Positions 1 through 9,509 of a stretch of DNA of 64,000 nt are shown piece by piece; the first letter of the stretch is position 1; each line of letters opens with the position of its first letter. Position numbers and translations under genes: made by a program. The DNA is from Nonomuraea basaltis (lineage in GTDB: Bacteria; Actinomycetota; Actinomycetes; Streptosporangiales; Streptosporangiaceae), in assembly GCF_005893125.1 (NCBI RefSeq), contig NZ_VCJS01000008.1, positions 1 to 64,000 of the forward strand. Reading direction: 5' to 3'. The notes beneath the pieces are model-generated. The model made no database searches and was not told where the DNA came from. It saw only the letters and a list, made by a program, of their open reading frames with translations.

Positions 1-2
1 CC

Positions 3-1403
3 GTCACCCCCACCTCCGCCACCTCCGCCCAGCGATACCGCGCCATCTGGCGCTGGCATTTCTACGCCGGCGTGTTCGTGGCCCCCGTCCTGCTCGTCCT
101 CGCGGTGACGGGCTCGATCTACCTGTTCAAGGAGCCGTTCGAGGCGTGGCGGTACCAGGACGTCCGCACCCTCGCCGAGCCGGTGGCCGCCGCCCGCCCA
201 CTGACTCAGCAGATCGCCGCCGCCCAGAGCGCCCGCCCGGGATCGTCAGTCATGTCCGTCATCCCGCCGGCGTCCCCCGACCTCACCACCCGAGTCATCC
301 TCCGGGGCGCCGACGCCGGCCCGTGGGCGGAGGGCATCTCGGTGTACGTCGACCCCGGCACGGCCACCGTCGTCGGCCAGATCGACGACGGCGCCACGTT
401 CATGCGGGTCGTCCGTACCATCCACGGCGAGCTGATGTCCGGCACCACCGGCGACCGGATCGTGGAGATCGCCGCCTGCTGGGCGCTGATCCTCGTCGCC
501 ACCGGCACCTACCTGTGGTGGAGCGGCCGCCGCACCCGCAAGAAGGCCTCGCGCTCGGGTCGCGGCCGGCTGCGCCGCCTGCACATCCTGGTCGGGGTCG
601 GCGCGGGCGCGGCGGTCGTCTTCCTCGTCATCTCGGGACTGCCGTGGTCGGGCGTGTGGGGTGACGGTCTGCAGCGGATCCAGGACGGCACCGGCTCGAC
701 CACCCCGAGCGCCGACGACTTCCCGCACACCTCGACCCCGCCCCTGTCCGGGGACCTGTCCGCCAACCCCGACGCCAAGGTGCCGTGGGCGGCCGAACGG
801 CTCCCCGTGCCGGAGTCCGGCGAGCACGCCGGGCACGGCGGCGGCGGGGGCGTGCTGCAGTCCGGCGCCCTCCCCGTCGAGGCCGCCCTGGCCGCCGCCC
901 GGCCCGTGACCGAGGCGTGCGGCGAGTGCGAGGTCAAGGTCCTGCTCCCGGACGGCGCGACCGGCGTGTACACGATCGTGGCCGAGCCGCGCCGCGACCC
1001 GTCCGCCGCGCGGACGCTCCACGTCGACCAGTACAGCGGCAAGGTGCTGGTGTCGTACGGCTGGGCCGAGTACGGCACCATGGCCAAGCTCGTCGAGCAG
1101 GGCATCGCACTGCACGAGGGCCGCCGGTACGGTCCCGCCAACCTGGTCGTGATGCTCGGCGCCTGCCTGGCGCTGATCACGCTCGTGGTCACCGGCGTGT
1201 GGATGTGGTGGAAGCGCCGCCCACGCGGCCGGGTCGGCGCACCCGCCCGCCCCACCGACCGGCGGACGGCGTACGGGGTGATCGGGATCATGGCGGTGCT
1301 CGGGCTGCTGTTCCCGCTGGCGGGCGTCACGTTGGCGGTGGTGCTGCTGCTGGACCGGCTCGTGCTGCGCCGGATCCCGGCGGTCGCCCGGTTTGTCGGC
1401 TGA
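3..1403 (+). CDS. PepSY-associated membrane protein, 5' end outside window
   Basis: This is a PepSY-type transmembrane protein, probably an inner-membrane reductase or metal-related protein; the exact role is unknown. The reading frame stays open to the left edge, and the residues before the first in-window GTG (RWHFYAGVFV) belong to the conserved first helix, so the true start lies upstream. Visible features are at least four membrane segments (near codons 20-45, 150-170, 190-215 and 370-395, then a last hydrophobic hairpin) and conserved histidines on the membrane faces (RWH, IHGEL, RRLH, ALHEG). Two large periplasmic loops are present, and one carries a His/Gly stretch and a CGEC pair that could bind metal. 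It converges on the kinase gene with a 27-bp gap. Family assignment is firm and function is not. Confidence 0.85.
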   Translation, partial: VTPTSATSAQRYRAIWRWHFYAGVFVAPVLLVLAVTGSIYLFKEPFEAWRYQDVRTLAEPVAAARPLTQQIAAAQSARPGSSVMSVIPPASPDLTTRVILRGADAGPWAEGISVYVDPGTATVVGQIDDGATFMRVVRTIHGELMSGTTGDRIVEIAACWALILVATGTYLWWSGRRTRKKASRSGRGRLRRLHILVGVGAGAAVVFLVISGLPWSGVWGDGLQRIQDGTGSTTPSADDFPHTSTPPLSGDLSANPDAKVPWAAERLPVPESGEHAGHGGGGGVLQSGALPVEAALAAARPVTEACGECEVKVLLPDGATGVYTIVAEPRRDPSAARTLHVDQYSGKVLVSYGWAEYGTMAKLVEQGIALHEGRRYGPANLVVMLGACLALITLVVTGVWMWWKRRPRGRVGAPARPTDRRTAYGVIGIMAVLGLLFPLAGVTLAVVLLLDRLVLRRIPAVARFVG

Positions 1404-1430
1404 CGCCCAGCCACCGGCCGGGGATTCGGC

Positions 1431-3533
1431 TCAGCTTCCCGCGGGGTAGGGCGGACCGAGGCTCCAAGCCCGGGCCGTCTGATCCCGGCTGCCGCTGACG
1501 GCGATCGGCCGGCCGTCGAGCAGGCCGATCGCCACCGACCAGACGCAGTCGGCGTGCCCGGTGAACGGCGTGCCGAGCTGCTTCCTGGAGTTCAGATCCC
1601 ACACCCGCACGGTCGCGTCCTCGCTGCCGGTGACTGCTACGGGCGTGCCGTCCAGGTTGCTGATCGCCACCGACCAGATCCAGCCGGTGTGCCCGGTGAG
1701 CGGCTCGCCGAGCTGCTTCCTGGTGGTCAGGTCCCACACCCGCACGGTCATGTCCTCGCTGCCCGTGAGCGCCACCGGTGTGCCGTCCAGGTTGCCGAGC
1801 GCCACCGACCGCACCCATCCGGCGTGTCCGGTCATGGGCGCGCCGAGCTGCTTCCTGGAGTTCAGGTCCCACACCCGCACGGTCTTGTCGTCGCCGGTGG
1901 TGACCGCGATGGGAGCGCCGCCGACCTGGCCGACGGCCACCGCCCACACCCCGCCCGTGTGGCCGGCGAGGGGCGCGCCCAGCTGCTTTCCCGTCCGGAG
2001 GTCCCAGACGCGGGCTGTGCCGTCGGCGGAGGCGGTGACGGCGACGTGCGTGCCGCCGATCCGGCCGGTCGCCACCGACTTGACATCGCCGGTGTGCCCC
2101 TTCAGGGTGCGGGCCCGGCCGGTGGTGAGATCCCAGACGCGGGCGGTGTCGTCGTCGCTGGCGGTGACGGCGATGGGCGCGCCGTCGAGCTGGTCGAGCG
2201 CGGCCGACCTGATCCATTCCGTGTGCCCGGCGAGCGGCCGGCCGAGCTGCTGGGAGGTACGCAGGTTCCAGACGCGGGCGGTCTCGTCGTCCGAGCCCGT
2301 CAGCATGATCGGAACGCCGTCGCGTGTGCCCACGGCCACCGCCCGCACGTCGTTGGTGTGGCCGGCCAGAGGCTCGCCGATCCCGCCGCCGAACGGTATG
2401 ACCGGCGCCGTCGTGCGTACCGGATCTGTCGTGCGCAGCGGGTCCGGCTGCCGCGGCTCCGGCCACATCGACACGGCCACCACCACGGCCGCGACGGCCA
2501 CGGCGACGGCCAGCAGTGCACGCCGGGGCACCCGCCACGACGGCGGCCGCGCGGACAAGGGTGCGGAAACGGCCGCCGATGAGGGCGCAGACGCCGGTGC
2601 GGGCGTAGGCCCGGGCGCGGGTGTGGGCACAGGTCCGGGTGGCGACGCGGGACCCGGCGCGGGGGCCGTGGGCTCGGGCGCCTGGGCCACCGGGGCGGTG
2701 TCGTCGCCGGTCAGCGCGCGGACCAGGTCCTCGGCTGCGGGCCTGCGCCCGGGGTCCTTGCCCAGGCAGGCCACCACCAGCGGCCGCAGCGAGTCGGGCA
2801 CGCCGGTCAGGTCCGGCTCGTCGTACAGGAGCGCGTGCAGCACCGCCGCGACCGACGCGCCCGCGAACGGCCGCCGCCCCGTGGCCGCGAACACCATCGT
2901 GGCGGCCCAGCTGAACACGTCCGCGGCCGGCCCGATCCGCTCGGCGCTCACCTGCTCGGGCGCCATGTACCCGGGCGTGCCGAACGCCCCTGACTGGGTG
3001 GCGGCGTGGTCGAGGGCCCGGGAGATGCCGAAGTCGATCACCACCGGTCCCTCGGGACCGAGGATGACGTTGCCCGGCTTGAAGTCGCGGTGCACGACCC
3101 CGGCGCGGTGGATCGCGGCCAGGGCCGTGGCGGTCGCGACCGCCAGCCGCTCCAGCCCGCCGCCGGTCCGCGGCCCGTCCTGCCGGACGACCCGATCGAG
3201 GGACGCGCCGCGTACGTACTCGCTCACGATGTACGGCCGGTCGTCGTGCATCCCCATGTCCAGCACCCTGGCGGTGCAGAACGGGGCCACCCGGCGGGCG
3301 AGCTCCACCTGTCTGAAGAACCTCCGGCGCTCCTCGGCGTCCTCCGACATCCGGGCGTGCAGCACCTTGATCGCGACCTGGTCGCCCGACGGGCTCAGGC
3401 CGCGGTACACCACTCCCTGCCCACCCTCGCCGAGAAAGCCGGTGAGCCGGTAGCCGGAGATCTGCCCGAGGTCTTCTCCGGGCCGCGGACGCGACAATGC
3501 CCACCTCTTCGAATCAGCACGGGGTCTCAGCAC
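1431..3533 (-). CDS. Transmembrane Ser/Thr protein kinase with C-terminal WD40 propeller
   Basis: A 700-aa Hanks-type kinase. The kinase domain spans about residues 26-275: glycine loop GEGGQG (35-40), Lys56 in AIKV, catalytic HRD (Asp150) followed by FKPGN, DFG at 167-169 and APE at 191-193. A Pro/Ala-rich linker (285-325) leads to one membrane helix (about 335-357), then seven WD40 repeats (about 385-695), enough for one closed beta-propeller. The predicted topology is cytoplasmic kinase and extracytoplasmic propeller, which suggests a receptor that senses a ligand or partner. The WD repeats are very alike (GHT...WDL, about 44 aa each), so the DNA shows a 132-bp periodicity. The ATG at 3533 is the first start in frame and leaves a short N-tail before the kinase fold. 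The gene is divergent from the ridA-like gene. Confidence 0.93.
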   Translation of the reverse strand: MLRPRADSKRWALSRPRPGEDLGQISGYRLTGFLGEGGQGVVYRGLSPSGDQVAIKVLHARMSEDAEERRRFFRQVELARRVAPFCTARVLDMGMHDDRPYIVSEYVRGASLDRVVRQDGPRTGGGLERLAVATATALAAIHRAGVVHRDFKPGNVILGPEGPVVIDFGISRALDHAATQSGAFGTPGYMAPEQVSAERIGPAADVFSWAATMVFAATGRRPFAGASVAAVLHALLYDEPDLTGVPDSLRPLVVACLGKDPGRRPAAEDLVRALTGDDTAPVAQAPEPTAPAPGPASPPGPVPTPAPGPTPAPASAPSSAAVSAPLSARPPSWRVPRRALLAVAVAVAAVVVAVSMWPEPRQPDPLRTTDPVRTTAPVIPFGGGIGEPLAGHTNDVRAVAVGTRDGVPIMLTGSDDETARVWNLRTSQQLGRPLAGHTEWIRSAALDQLDGAPIAVTASDDDTARVWDLTTGRARTLKGHTGDVKSVATGRIGGTHVAVTASADGTARVWDLRTGKQLGAPLAGHTGGVWAVAVGQVGGAPIAVTTGDDKTVRVWDLNSRKQLGAPMTGHAGWVRSVALGNLDGTPVALTGSEDMTVRVWDLTTRKQLGEPLTGHTGWIWSVAISNLDGTPVAVTGSEDATVRVWDLNSRKQLGTPFTGHADCVWSVAIGLLDGRPIAVSGSRDQTARAWSLGPPYPAGS

Positions 3534-3711
3534 TGGATACTACGATTAAGAAAGAACCCGTGGATTACTCGAAAAGGCGACACAAATAGTTACATCCGAA
3601 CTTTCCTGGTTGCCGTCATGAGAAAGACACCCACTATTACCCAATAATTCATGGTTCGCTAGACTCGGCGCCTCTTGTTCGCATATGCGCGTGATGACCT
3701 GAGGAGCTGCC
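3534..3711. promoter_or_regulatory. AT-rich divergent intergenic region
   Basis: This 178-bp stretch between the kinase and the RidA gene is clearly more AT-rich than its surroundings and should hold both promoters. I see a GAGGAG ribosome binding site just before the RidA start but no convincing consensus -35/-10 pair. Confidence 0.4.
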
Positions 3712-4125
3712 ATGACCACCGGTGTCCGATTGATCCGCAGTCCCGAGCTTGCCCAGACCGTGGAGTACGCGTACGCGGCCGTCGCCGACGTACCGGTGCG
3801 GGCCATCTGGGCGGCCGGCGCCTGCCCGCTGGACGCCGACGGCGCGACCGTCGCCGTGGGCGACGTCGCCGGCCAGACCCACCAAGTGATGCGCAACCTC
3901 GTCACGGCTCTCGCCGGCGCCGGCGCCGAGCTGACCGACGTGGTCAAGACCACCGTGTACGTGGCCTCCTCCCGGCAGGCCGACCTGGTGGAGGCGTGGC
4001 AGGTCTACCGCGAGTACATGGGCGCCCATGACGTGCCCAGCACGCTGCTCGGCGTCGCCGCGCTCGGCTACACCGACCAGCTCGTGGAGGTCGAGGCGGT
4101 CGCCCTGATCACCGCGGAGCGGTAG
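3712..4125 (+). CDS. RidA family protein (enamine/imine deaminase)
   Basis: A 137-aa protein of the YjgF/YER057c/UK114 (RidA) family, usual length for the family. Members hydrolyse reactive enamine/imine intermediates released by PLP enzymes, usually as cytosolic trimers. Visible family features are the hydrophobic core strand around VRAIWAAG, the segment AGAELTDVVKTTVYV and the C-terminal VEVEAVALI strand. The usual catalytic Arg of the RNYP-type motif is not obvious, so it may be a divergent subgroup. A GAGGAG ribosome binding site lies 5 bp before the ATG. It stands alone; the next gene is convergent. Confidence 0.88.
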   Translation: MTTGVRLIRSPELAQTVEYAYAAVADVPVRAIWAAGACPLDADGATVAVGDVAGQTHQVMRNLVTALAGAGAELTDVVKTTVYVASSRQADLVEAWQVYREYMGAHDVPSTLLGVAALGYTDQLVEVEAVALITAER

Positions 4126-4290
4126 CCCTGGCACTACCGCAGGACGGGCCGCAGCACGATGGAGATGCGGCCGTTCCTGGGCCGGCCTGCGCCTGCCCCC
4201 GCCCGGCACCACGTGCCGCCCGGGGCGGTCATGACGACGCCCCGGGCGTTCGACACCGGCGGGAGCAGGCACACGACCGCCGAGCCCGGC

Positions 4291-7059
4291 TCAGATGAGC
4301 AGGCCCGCCACCGCCAGGGCGGGCTCCGGGTGCTCGGCCAGCAGCGCGGTCACCTCCCGGTGATCCGCCCCGGCCGCCGTCTCAGGGACGCGCCACTCCC
4401 CCGCGCACCCGAGCAGCTCGGCCACCGCGTCGCAGGCCGCCGGATGCCCCATGAGCAGCTCGTTCACCGGCCCCGCCGCCACCGGCGCCGGTCCTGAGGC
4501 GACAGGCTTGGGCCGGGCCGACCACGGCGGCGTCCAGGCGTCCAGGGCCGCGAGGCCCCCGGGGAAGGTCCGCCCGGCCTCGCGTACGAGGGCCGGCATC
4601 AGCTCGCCCGCCTGGTCCCGCAGCGTCGTGATCAGCTTGGGCAGCCACGGCAGCAGCACGCTGTCGGGCAGCCGCCCGAACGCCTTGGAGATCACCTCGA
4701 CCACGAACCCCGACAGCGACGGCGCGGGCTCCAGGGCCTGGACGAACCCCATGATGTACTGCGGGAAGGACGGGACGACCAGCGGGTTGGCGAGCAGCTC
4801 GTCGGAGCGCGAGCGCAGCTCGGCCAGGGGCAGCAGCCCGAGCTGGTTGCGTGCGGCCCACAGCAGCGCCACCTTGGCCGGCGCCTCCGGATGCGACTGC
4901 TGCACGGCCAGCTCCAGCTGGGCCCGGTCGCAGCCGAGCGCCAGCGCGAGGCTCTCCATGGAGAACAGGAACCCCAGCATGGCGGCCACCTGCCGCACGC
5001 CGGTGTCGTCGTCCACGAACGCCGTCGGCAGCAGCGTGCAGTAGTGCGCGTATCCGGCGGTCGCGAACTCCTCGCACCAGCCCGGCAGCTCCGGCTCGCT
5101 CGCCCGGTAGTACGCCATCAGCCGCCGGATCCTGCGCAGCACCTCCGGCGCGTCGTCCACGCTCCGCTCGGCCGCGAGCAGCTCCACCGCCCGCGCCCCG
5201 AGCTCGTCGGCGAAGCGTCTGCTGCCGAGGAAGAGCACGGCGTCCTCGACCGCCGCGAGCGCGACGGCCGCGGTCGCCTTGTGGTCCCAGACCTTGCGCC
5301 GCAGCCGCTGCTCCAGCACCTGCTCGATGGTGACGCCCTCGTAGCCGAGCTCGATGATGAAGCGCTGGTGTTTGCCGAAGGCCAGGTCCCAGCTCTCCTG
5401 GATCGACCGCTCCCCCAGCCGGCGCTCGCCCATGATGGGCCGGACCGCGTCGTGCGGCAGCAGGTAGCGCAGCATCCACAGCAGGTCGGAGCAGGGCACC
5501 AGCTCAGGGCTGGCGTTGAGGTCGAGCAGCGCCCGCTGGATCGTGCGCTTCTCCAGGTCCAGGCCGAGCGGCGCGAGCCGGTCGTAGACGTTCCTGGCCA
5601 GCGGCGGCAGGGCGTCGTAGCCGACCTCGCCGACGCGGTCGCCGCCGAGCAGGATCTCGCACAGCCGGCGCACGTCGCGGCGGCCCGGCACGACGTCCTT
5701 CTCGATGCAGGTGACGGCCGCGTCCTGGAAGTCGTACGGGGTGGGCCTGGCCCGGTTGCGCATGCCGGCGAGCAGGATCGAGGTCTCGAACACGGCGATG
5801 GCGTCGGCGGTGCTGGCCAGGTAGCCGTTGCGGCGGGCCAGCCGGACGATGTCGACGCACCAGCCGAGCAGCTCGGCCTCGTCCAGCTCGTCGAGGGCGG
5901 GCGGCCTCGACAGGAACCCGGTCAGCCTGTCGGCCACCTCGCCCTTGGAAACCGGCGCGGGCAGCTTGACGGCACGCTTGCGTGCGCCCTTCTGCCCGGC
6001 CAGCTGGAACGGGGTCAGTTTGTTCCGGGTGACCGCCTTGGCCCAGGTCGCCGCCGCGATCGACACCGAGCCGGAGGCCAGGCCGAACTGGGCCTCGATG
6101 GCCGAGTGGCTGGACGGGATGAGCCCGTACAGCCAGGTGGTGGCGGTGCGCGGGGTGATCTCGTAGGGGGCGGTGGACCGCAGGCCGAACTGCTCGACGT
6201 GGCTGGCGGCGTGGAAGGCGCCGCACACGTACAGGCAGTCGGCAGGGCTGGCGCCGGAGGCGGCCAGGTGCTCGCGCATCCTGGTCCACATGTAGCGCTC
6301 GCGGTCCTCGTCCACGGTGAGCCGGTCACCGTCGGGGGTCAGGCGGCGGAACAGGCTGCCGATCAGCACCATGACCTGGCGGTAGGTGTCGTAGTCCGCG
6401 CCGGAGAGCGGCTGCTCGACGTACTGGTCCCACCACTCGGACCAGTGCCGCACCTTGCCGTGGTGCAGCAGGTGCTCCTCCAGCTCGGCGAAGCGGGGCC
6501 GCAGGTCGCCGATCTCGACGCCGACCGCGTCGCCGTGCAGGCCCGCCTCCTCCTCCTTGTGCGTCTTCTGGGGCTCCTCCTTCGGCGCCCACTGGAAGAC
6601 GTGGTCGGTCGAGCGGTCCACCAGCACCAGCTCCACGCCCGGGGTCTCGAGCGCGTAGGAGATGGCCTGGTATTCGGCTGACGCCTCCGTGATGGGCGCC
6701 ACCACGCTGAGCGGCGCCCATGACGCCGGGAAGCCGTCGAGGTCGGTCGCGAACGCCTGCACCGCCACCGGCAGCCGGCAGTTGCGCAGCTCGGTCAGCA
6801 GCGGCTGCAGGTCCTCGCACAGCTCCAGGTAGATGACCTTCGGCTGCTTCTCGCGCAGCCGGCGCACCATCGCCAGCGCCGAGGCCGGCGAGTGGTGGCA
6901 GACCGGGAAGATCTCCAGCTCCTCGCGCAGCGCCCGGTCGACGTCGTCCACCAGCCCCGACAGGATGTCCGACAGGGTGACAGGGCCGCCGGCGAACGCC
7001 GCGGCCGCCTCGAGGAGCTGCTCGCGGAGCGAGCCGAACGGGCTCGTCTGGCCGGTCAT
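4291..7059 (-). CDS. DUF5682 family protein
   Basis: A 922-aa protein, last gene of the SWIM/vWA/MoxR operon. The N-terminal part (IFPVCHHSPASA, VIYLELCEDLQPLL, and later DCLYVCGAFHAASH) matches the DUF5682 family, which regularly occurs with MoxR ATPase and vWA genes; its biochemical activity is not established. The conserved His-rich motifs (CHHSP near residue 52 and GAFHAASH near 290) suggest a hydrolase-like active site, which is my inference. The rest is mostly alpha-helical. I chose the ATG at 7059 because it overlaps the MoxR stop as ATGA. An upstream ATG at 7107 would add 16 residues inside the MoxR gene with low-complexity Arg/Gly content. It is probably a client or effector of the ATPase. 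Confidence 0.85.
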   Translation of the reverse strand: MTGQTSPFGSLREQLLEAAAAFAGGPVTLSDILSGLVDDVDRALREELEIFPVCHHSPASALAMVRRLREKQPKVIYLELCEDLQPLLTELRNCRLPVAVQAFATDLDGFPASWAPLSVVAPITEASAEYQAISYALETPGVELVLVDRSTDHVFQWAPKEEPQKTHKEEEAGLHGDAVGVEIGDLRPRFAELEEHLLHHGKVRHWSEWWDQYVEQPLSGADYDTYRQVMVLIGSLFRRLTPDGDRLTVDEDRERYMWTRMREHLAASGASPADCLYVCGAFHAASHVEQFGLRSTAPYEITPRTATTWLYGLIPSSHSAIEAQFGLASGSVSIAAATWAKAVTRNKLTPFQLAGQKGARKRAVKLPAPVSKGEVADRLTGFLSRPPALDELDEAELLGWCVDIVRLARRNGYLASTADAIAVFETSILLAGMRNRARPTPYDFQDAAVTCIEKDVVPGRRDVRRLCEILLGGDRVGEVGYDALPPLARNVYDRLAPLGLDLEKRTIQRALLDLNASPELVPCSDLLWMLRYLLPHDAVRPIMGERRLGERSIQESWDLAFGKHQRFIIELGYEGVTIEQVLEQRLRRKVWDHKATAAVALAAVEDAVLFLGSRRFADELGARAVELLAAERSVDDAPEVLRRIRRLMAYYRASEPELPGWCEEFATAGYAHYCTLLPTAFVDDDTGVRQVAAMLGFLFSMESLALALGCDRAQLELAVQQSHPEAPAKVALLWAARNQLGLLPLAELRSRSDELLANPLVVPSFPQYIMGFVQALEPAPSLSGFVVEVISKAFGRLPDSVLLPWLPKLITTLRDQAGELMPALVREAGRTFPGGLAALDAWTPPWSARPKPVASGPAPVAAGPVNELLMGHPAACDAVAELLGCAGEWRVPETAAGADHREVTALLAEHPEPALAVAGLLI

Positions 7060-8171
7060 GAGAGCGTGGCGATGGCCTCGCGGCCGCCCTCGAGGAACTC
7101 CGGCCACTCCCCGCCGTCCTTCTTGCTGCGGGGCTCGACGACGCCGTGCCAGTATTTGTTGAGTATCGCCAGGTCCTCGGGGGTGCGCCGGGCCAGCGAG
7201 CCGACCAGCGAGCCGGCAAGGGTCTGGGCGCGCAGCGTGCGGTCGCCGAAGAAGTTGCTGTGCAGGATCGCGTCCTCCAGCACGCCGATCTGCTCGGCCG
7301 TGGACAGCGCCGACTCCAGCTTCTCGTCGTCGCTGGTGGCCGAGGCGGCGGCGGAGCGCAGGTCGGCGAAGCTCTGCAGCAGGATGTCCAGCAGTGTGGG
7401 CGGCACGTCGAGCTCGATCCGGTGCCGGCGCAGCAGCTCTTCGGTACGGAAGCGGACGATCTCCGCCTCGCTCTTCTTGTTCGTCACCACCGGGATGCGG
7501 ACGAAGTTGAACCGGCGCTTCAGCGCCGACGACAGGTCGTTGACGCCCCGGTCACGGCTGTTGGCGGTGGCGATGATCGAGAAGCCGGGCTGGGCGAAGA
7601 CGATGTTGTCGTCGTCGAGCTCGGGGATGGAGACGTACTTCTCGGACAGGATCGAGATCAGCGCGTCCTGCACGTCGCTGGTCGAGCGGGTCAGCTCCTC
7701 GAAGCGGCCGATCACACCCCCCTCCATCGCCGTCATGATCGGCGAAGGGATCATCGACTCGCGGGACTGCCCCTTGGCGATCACCATGGACACGTTCCAC
7801 GAGTATTTGATGTGGTCCTCGGTGGTGCCGGCGGTGCCCTGGACCACCAGGGTGGAGTTGCGGCAGATGGCCGCGGACAGCAGCTCGGCCAGCCAGCTCT
7901 TGCCGGTGCCCGGGTCGCCGATCAGCAGCAGGCCCCGGTCGGACGCCAGGGTCACGATGCTGCGCTCGACGAAGCTGCGGTCGCCGAACCACTTCTGCGA
8001 GATCTCCCGGTCGAGCCCGTCGGAGCGCTCGGAGCCGAGGATGAACAGCCTGATCATGCGGGGGCTGAGCCGCCACGAGAACGGCTTGGGGCCGTCGTCG
8101 ATGGACTCCAGCCAGTCGAGCTCCTCGGCGTACTTCACCTCTGCGGGGGCGCGCAGCATATCGTCACTCAT
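7056..8171 (-). CDS. MoxR-type AAA+ ATPase
   Basis: A 371-aa AAA+ ATPase of the MoxR branch. The Walker A motif GDPGTGKS is at residues 85-92. A Walker B-like region follows (GGVIGRFEEL), then the sensor/arginine region (IIATANSRDRG, SALKRRF) and a C-terminal helical lid. MoxR ATPases work as chaperone-like remodellers together with vWA-domain proteins, and a vWA gene lies just upstream. The ATG is preceded by AGGAG, which overlaps the vWA stop codon, leaving a 12-bp gap. The downstream DUF5682 gene overlaps as ATGA. It lacks a signal peptide and is cytoplasmic. Confidence 0.95.
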   Translation of the reverse strand: MSDDMLRAPAEVKYAEELDWLESIDDGPKPFSWRLSPRMIRLFILGSERSDGLDREISQKWFGDRSFVERSIVTLASDRGLLLIGDPGTGKSWLAELLSAAICRNSTLVVQGTAGTTEDHIKYSWNVSMVIAKGQSRESMIPSPIMTAMEGGVIGRFEELTRSTSDVQDALISILSEKYVSIPELDDDNIVFAQPGFSIIATANSRDRGVNDLSSALKRRFNFVRIPVVTNKKSEAEIVRFRTEELLRRHRIELDVPPTLLDILLQSFADLRSAAASATSDDEKLESALSTAEQIGVLEDAILHSNFFGDRTLRAQTLAGSLVGSLARRTPEDLAILNKYWHGVVEPRSKKDGGEWPEFLEGGREAIATLS

Positions 8172-8183
8172 TTCGCGGGTCTC

Positions 8184-9509
8184 CTAGGCGAGGAAGTTCT
8201 TGAGCTCGAAGACGAGCTTGCGGATGTGGCCTGAGATCACCGGGGTGCCCAGGTCCTTGAGTTTCTGGCGGAACCACGGGTCGACACTCTGGACGCCGGA
8301 GCTGTTCACCGAGCCGACGGGGATGAACCTCACCCCTGAGCGGTGGACGGCCGTAATGCCGTCGAACAGCGGCTGCGAGCGATCGAACTCGTAGAAGTCG
8401 GAAATCCACACCATCACGGTGTTACGCGGATCGGTGATCTTCGGGCGGGCCATGGCCATCGCGACCGGGCCGTCGTTGCCGCCGCCGAGATTGGTCCGCA
8501 GCAGCACCTCGAACGGGTCGTGCACCCACGGGGTCAGGTCGAGCGCCCGGGTGTCGTAGGCGATCAGGTGCACGTCCACCTTCGGCAGCCCGGCGAAGAT
8601 CGAGGCCAGGATGGTGCAGTTGACCATCGAGTCCACCATCGACCCCGACTGGTCGACGACCACGATCAGCCGGGCGGGGGTGGTGCGGCGGGCGGTCTGC
8701 TTGTAGTAGAGCCGGTCCACGTAGAGCCGCTGGTCCTCGGGGCTCCAGTTGGTGAGGTTCTTCCAGATGGTGCGCTCGATGTCGAGGTTGCGGAAGACCC
8801 GCTTCGGCGGCACCGACCGGTCGATGACGCCCGCGCTGGTCTTCTCGACCTGCGTGCGCAGCACCTCGGCGACCTCGTCCACGAACCTGCGGATCAGCGC
8901 CTTGGCGTTGGCCAGCGCGACGCCCGACAGGTTGTGCTTGTCGCGCAGGAGCTGCTCGATGAGCGACATGCTGGGCGTGAGCTGTCTGGCCAGGGCCGGG
9001 TCGGCGAGCACCTCGCGCAGGTGCATGCGCTTGACCAGGTCACCCTCGATGCCCGCGAGGACCGCGGCCACCTCCTCGCCGCCCGGGCTGTGGCGCAGCC
9101 CGCCGGGCTCGCAGCCCATGCCCTTCTCGAACCAGGCCGCGTCCTGCTTCCAGCGCTCCAGCTGGCCGGCGGTGACGTTGCCGCTGCCCGTCGAGAAGAC
9201 GTTGAGCAGCAGCTTGGAGACCAGGGCGGCGCGGCGCACCTCGTCGCCGGCCTCGTGCTCCTTGTCCGCCATCAGGTCCTGCAGCTCGGTGCCCAGGTCG
9301 GGGAAGCGCTGCACCAGGTTGTCGACCGAGACGCCCGGGTCGAGCAGCGCGGGCGGCAGGCCGAGGTCGTCGACGATGGCCACGCTGGCCGTCTCGAGCG
9401 CGGGCTGCTCGTCGGCGCTGAAGAGCCGGGACAGCAGCCGCCAGTAGAGCACCTGCCGCCGGTTCATGTCGGCGCTTTCCAGAGTGCCTGTTTCCGTGAT
9501 GTCGGTCAT
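8184..9509 (-). CDS. vWA (VWA-CoxE-like) domain protein
   Basis: A 441-aa protein with a helical N-terminal half and a von Willebrand factor A domain from about residue 278. The metal-ion (MIDAS) motif DQSGSM at 286-291 is intact, followed by the Thr-containing loop (RTNLGGGNDG) and the Asp strand (VMVWISDFYEFD). The arrangement resembles CoxE-like partners of MoxR ATPases. It overlaps the upstream 461-aa gene by ATGA and is followed by the MoxR gene after 12 bp, so translation is probably coupled. It is expected to present metal-bound ligands or clients to the ATPase. Confidence 0.94.
   Translation of the reverse strand: MTDITETGTLESADMNRRQVLYWRLLSRLFSADEQPALETASVAIVDDLGLPPALLDPGVSVDNLVQRFPDLGTELQDLMADKEHEAGDEVRRAALVSKLLLNVFSTGSGNVTAGQLERWKQDAAWFEKGMGCEPGGLRHSPGGEEVAAVLAGIEGDLVKRMHLREVLADPALARQLTPSMSLIEQLLRDKHNLSGVALANAKALIRRFVDEVAEVLRTQVEKTSAGVIDRSVPPKRVFRNLDIERTIWKNLTNWSPEDQRLYVDRLYYKQTARRTTPARLIVVVDQSGSMVDSMVNCTILASIFAGLPKVDVHLIAYDTRALDLTPWVHDPFEVLLRTNLGGGNDGPVAMAMARPKITDPRNTVMVWISDFYEFDRSQPLFDGITAVHRSGVRFIPVGSVNSSGVQSVDPWFRQKLKDLGTPVISGHIRKLVFELKNFLA

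Noticed and set aside
1560..2400. Tandem DNA repeats in the kinase gene as a mobile or satellite element
   Set aside because: The 132-bp periodicity is explained by WD40 repeats within one open frame.
1327..3504. Long minus-strand frame of 725 aa across the kinase gene
   Set aside because: Arg/Gly/Ala-rich shadow of the kinase in another frame; no domain and no ribosome site.
4138..4290. Minus-strand frame ending RISIVLRPVLR between RidA and DUF5682
   Set aside because: Looks slightly protein-like, but it is only about 50 codons with no start or known domain, so I do not call a gene.
4891..6681. 596-aa plus frame opposite DUF5682
   Set aside because: Antisense shadow typical of GC-rich DNA; the opposite strand has coupled genes with clear motifs.
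7060..7107. Upstream ATG start for DUF5682
   Set aside because: It lies inside the MoxR gene, adds Arg/Gly-rich residues, and the ATG at 7059 gives an ATGA overlap.
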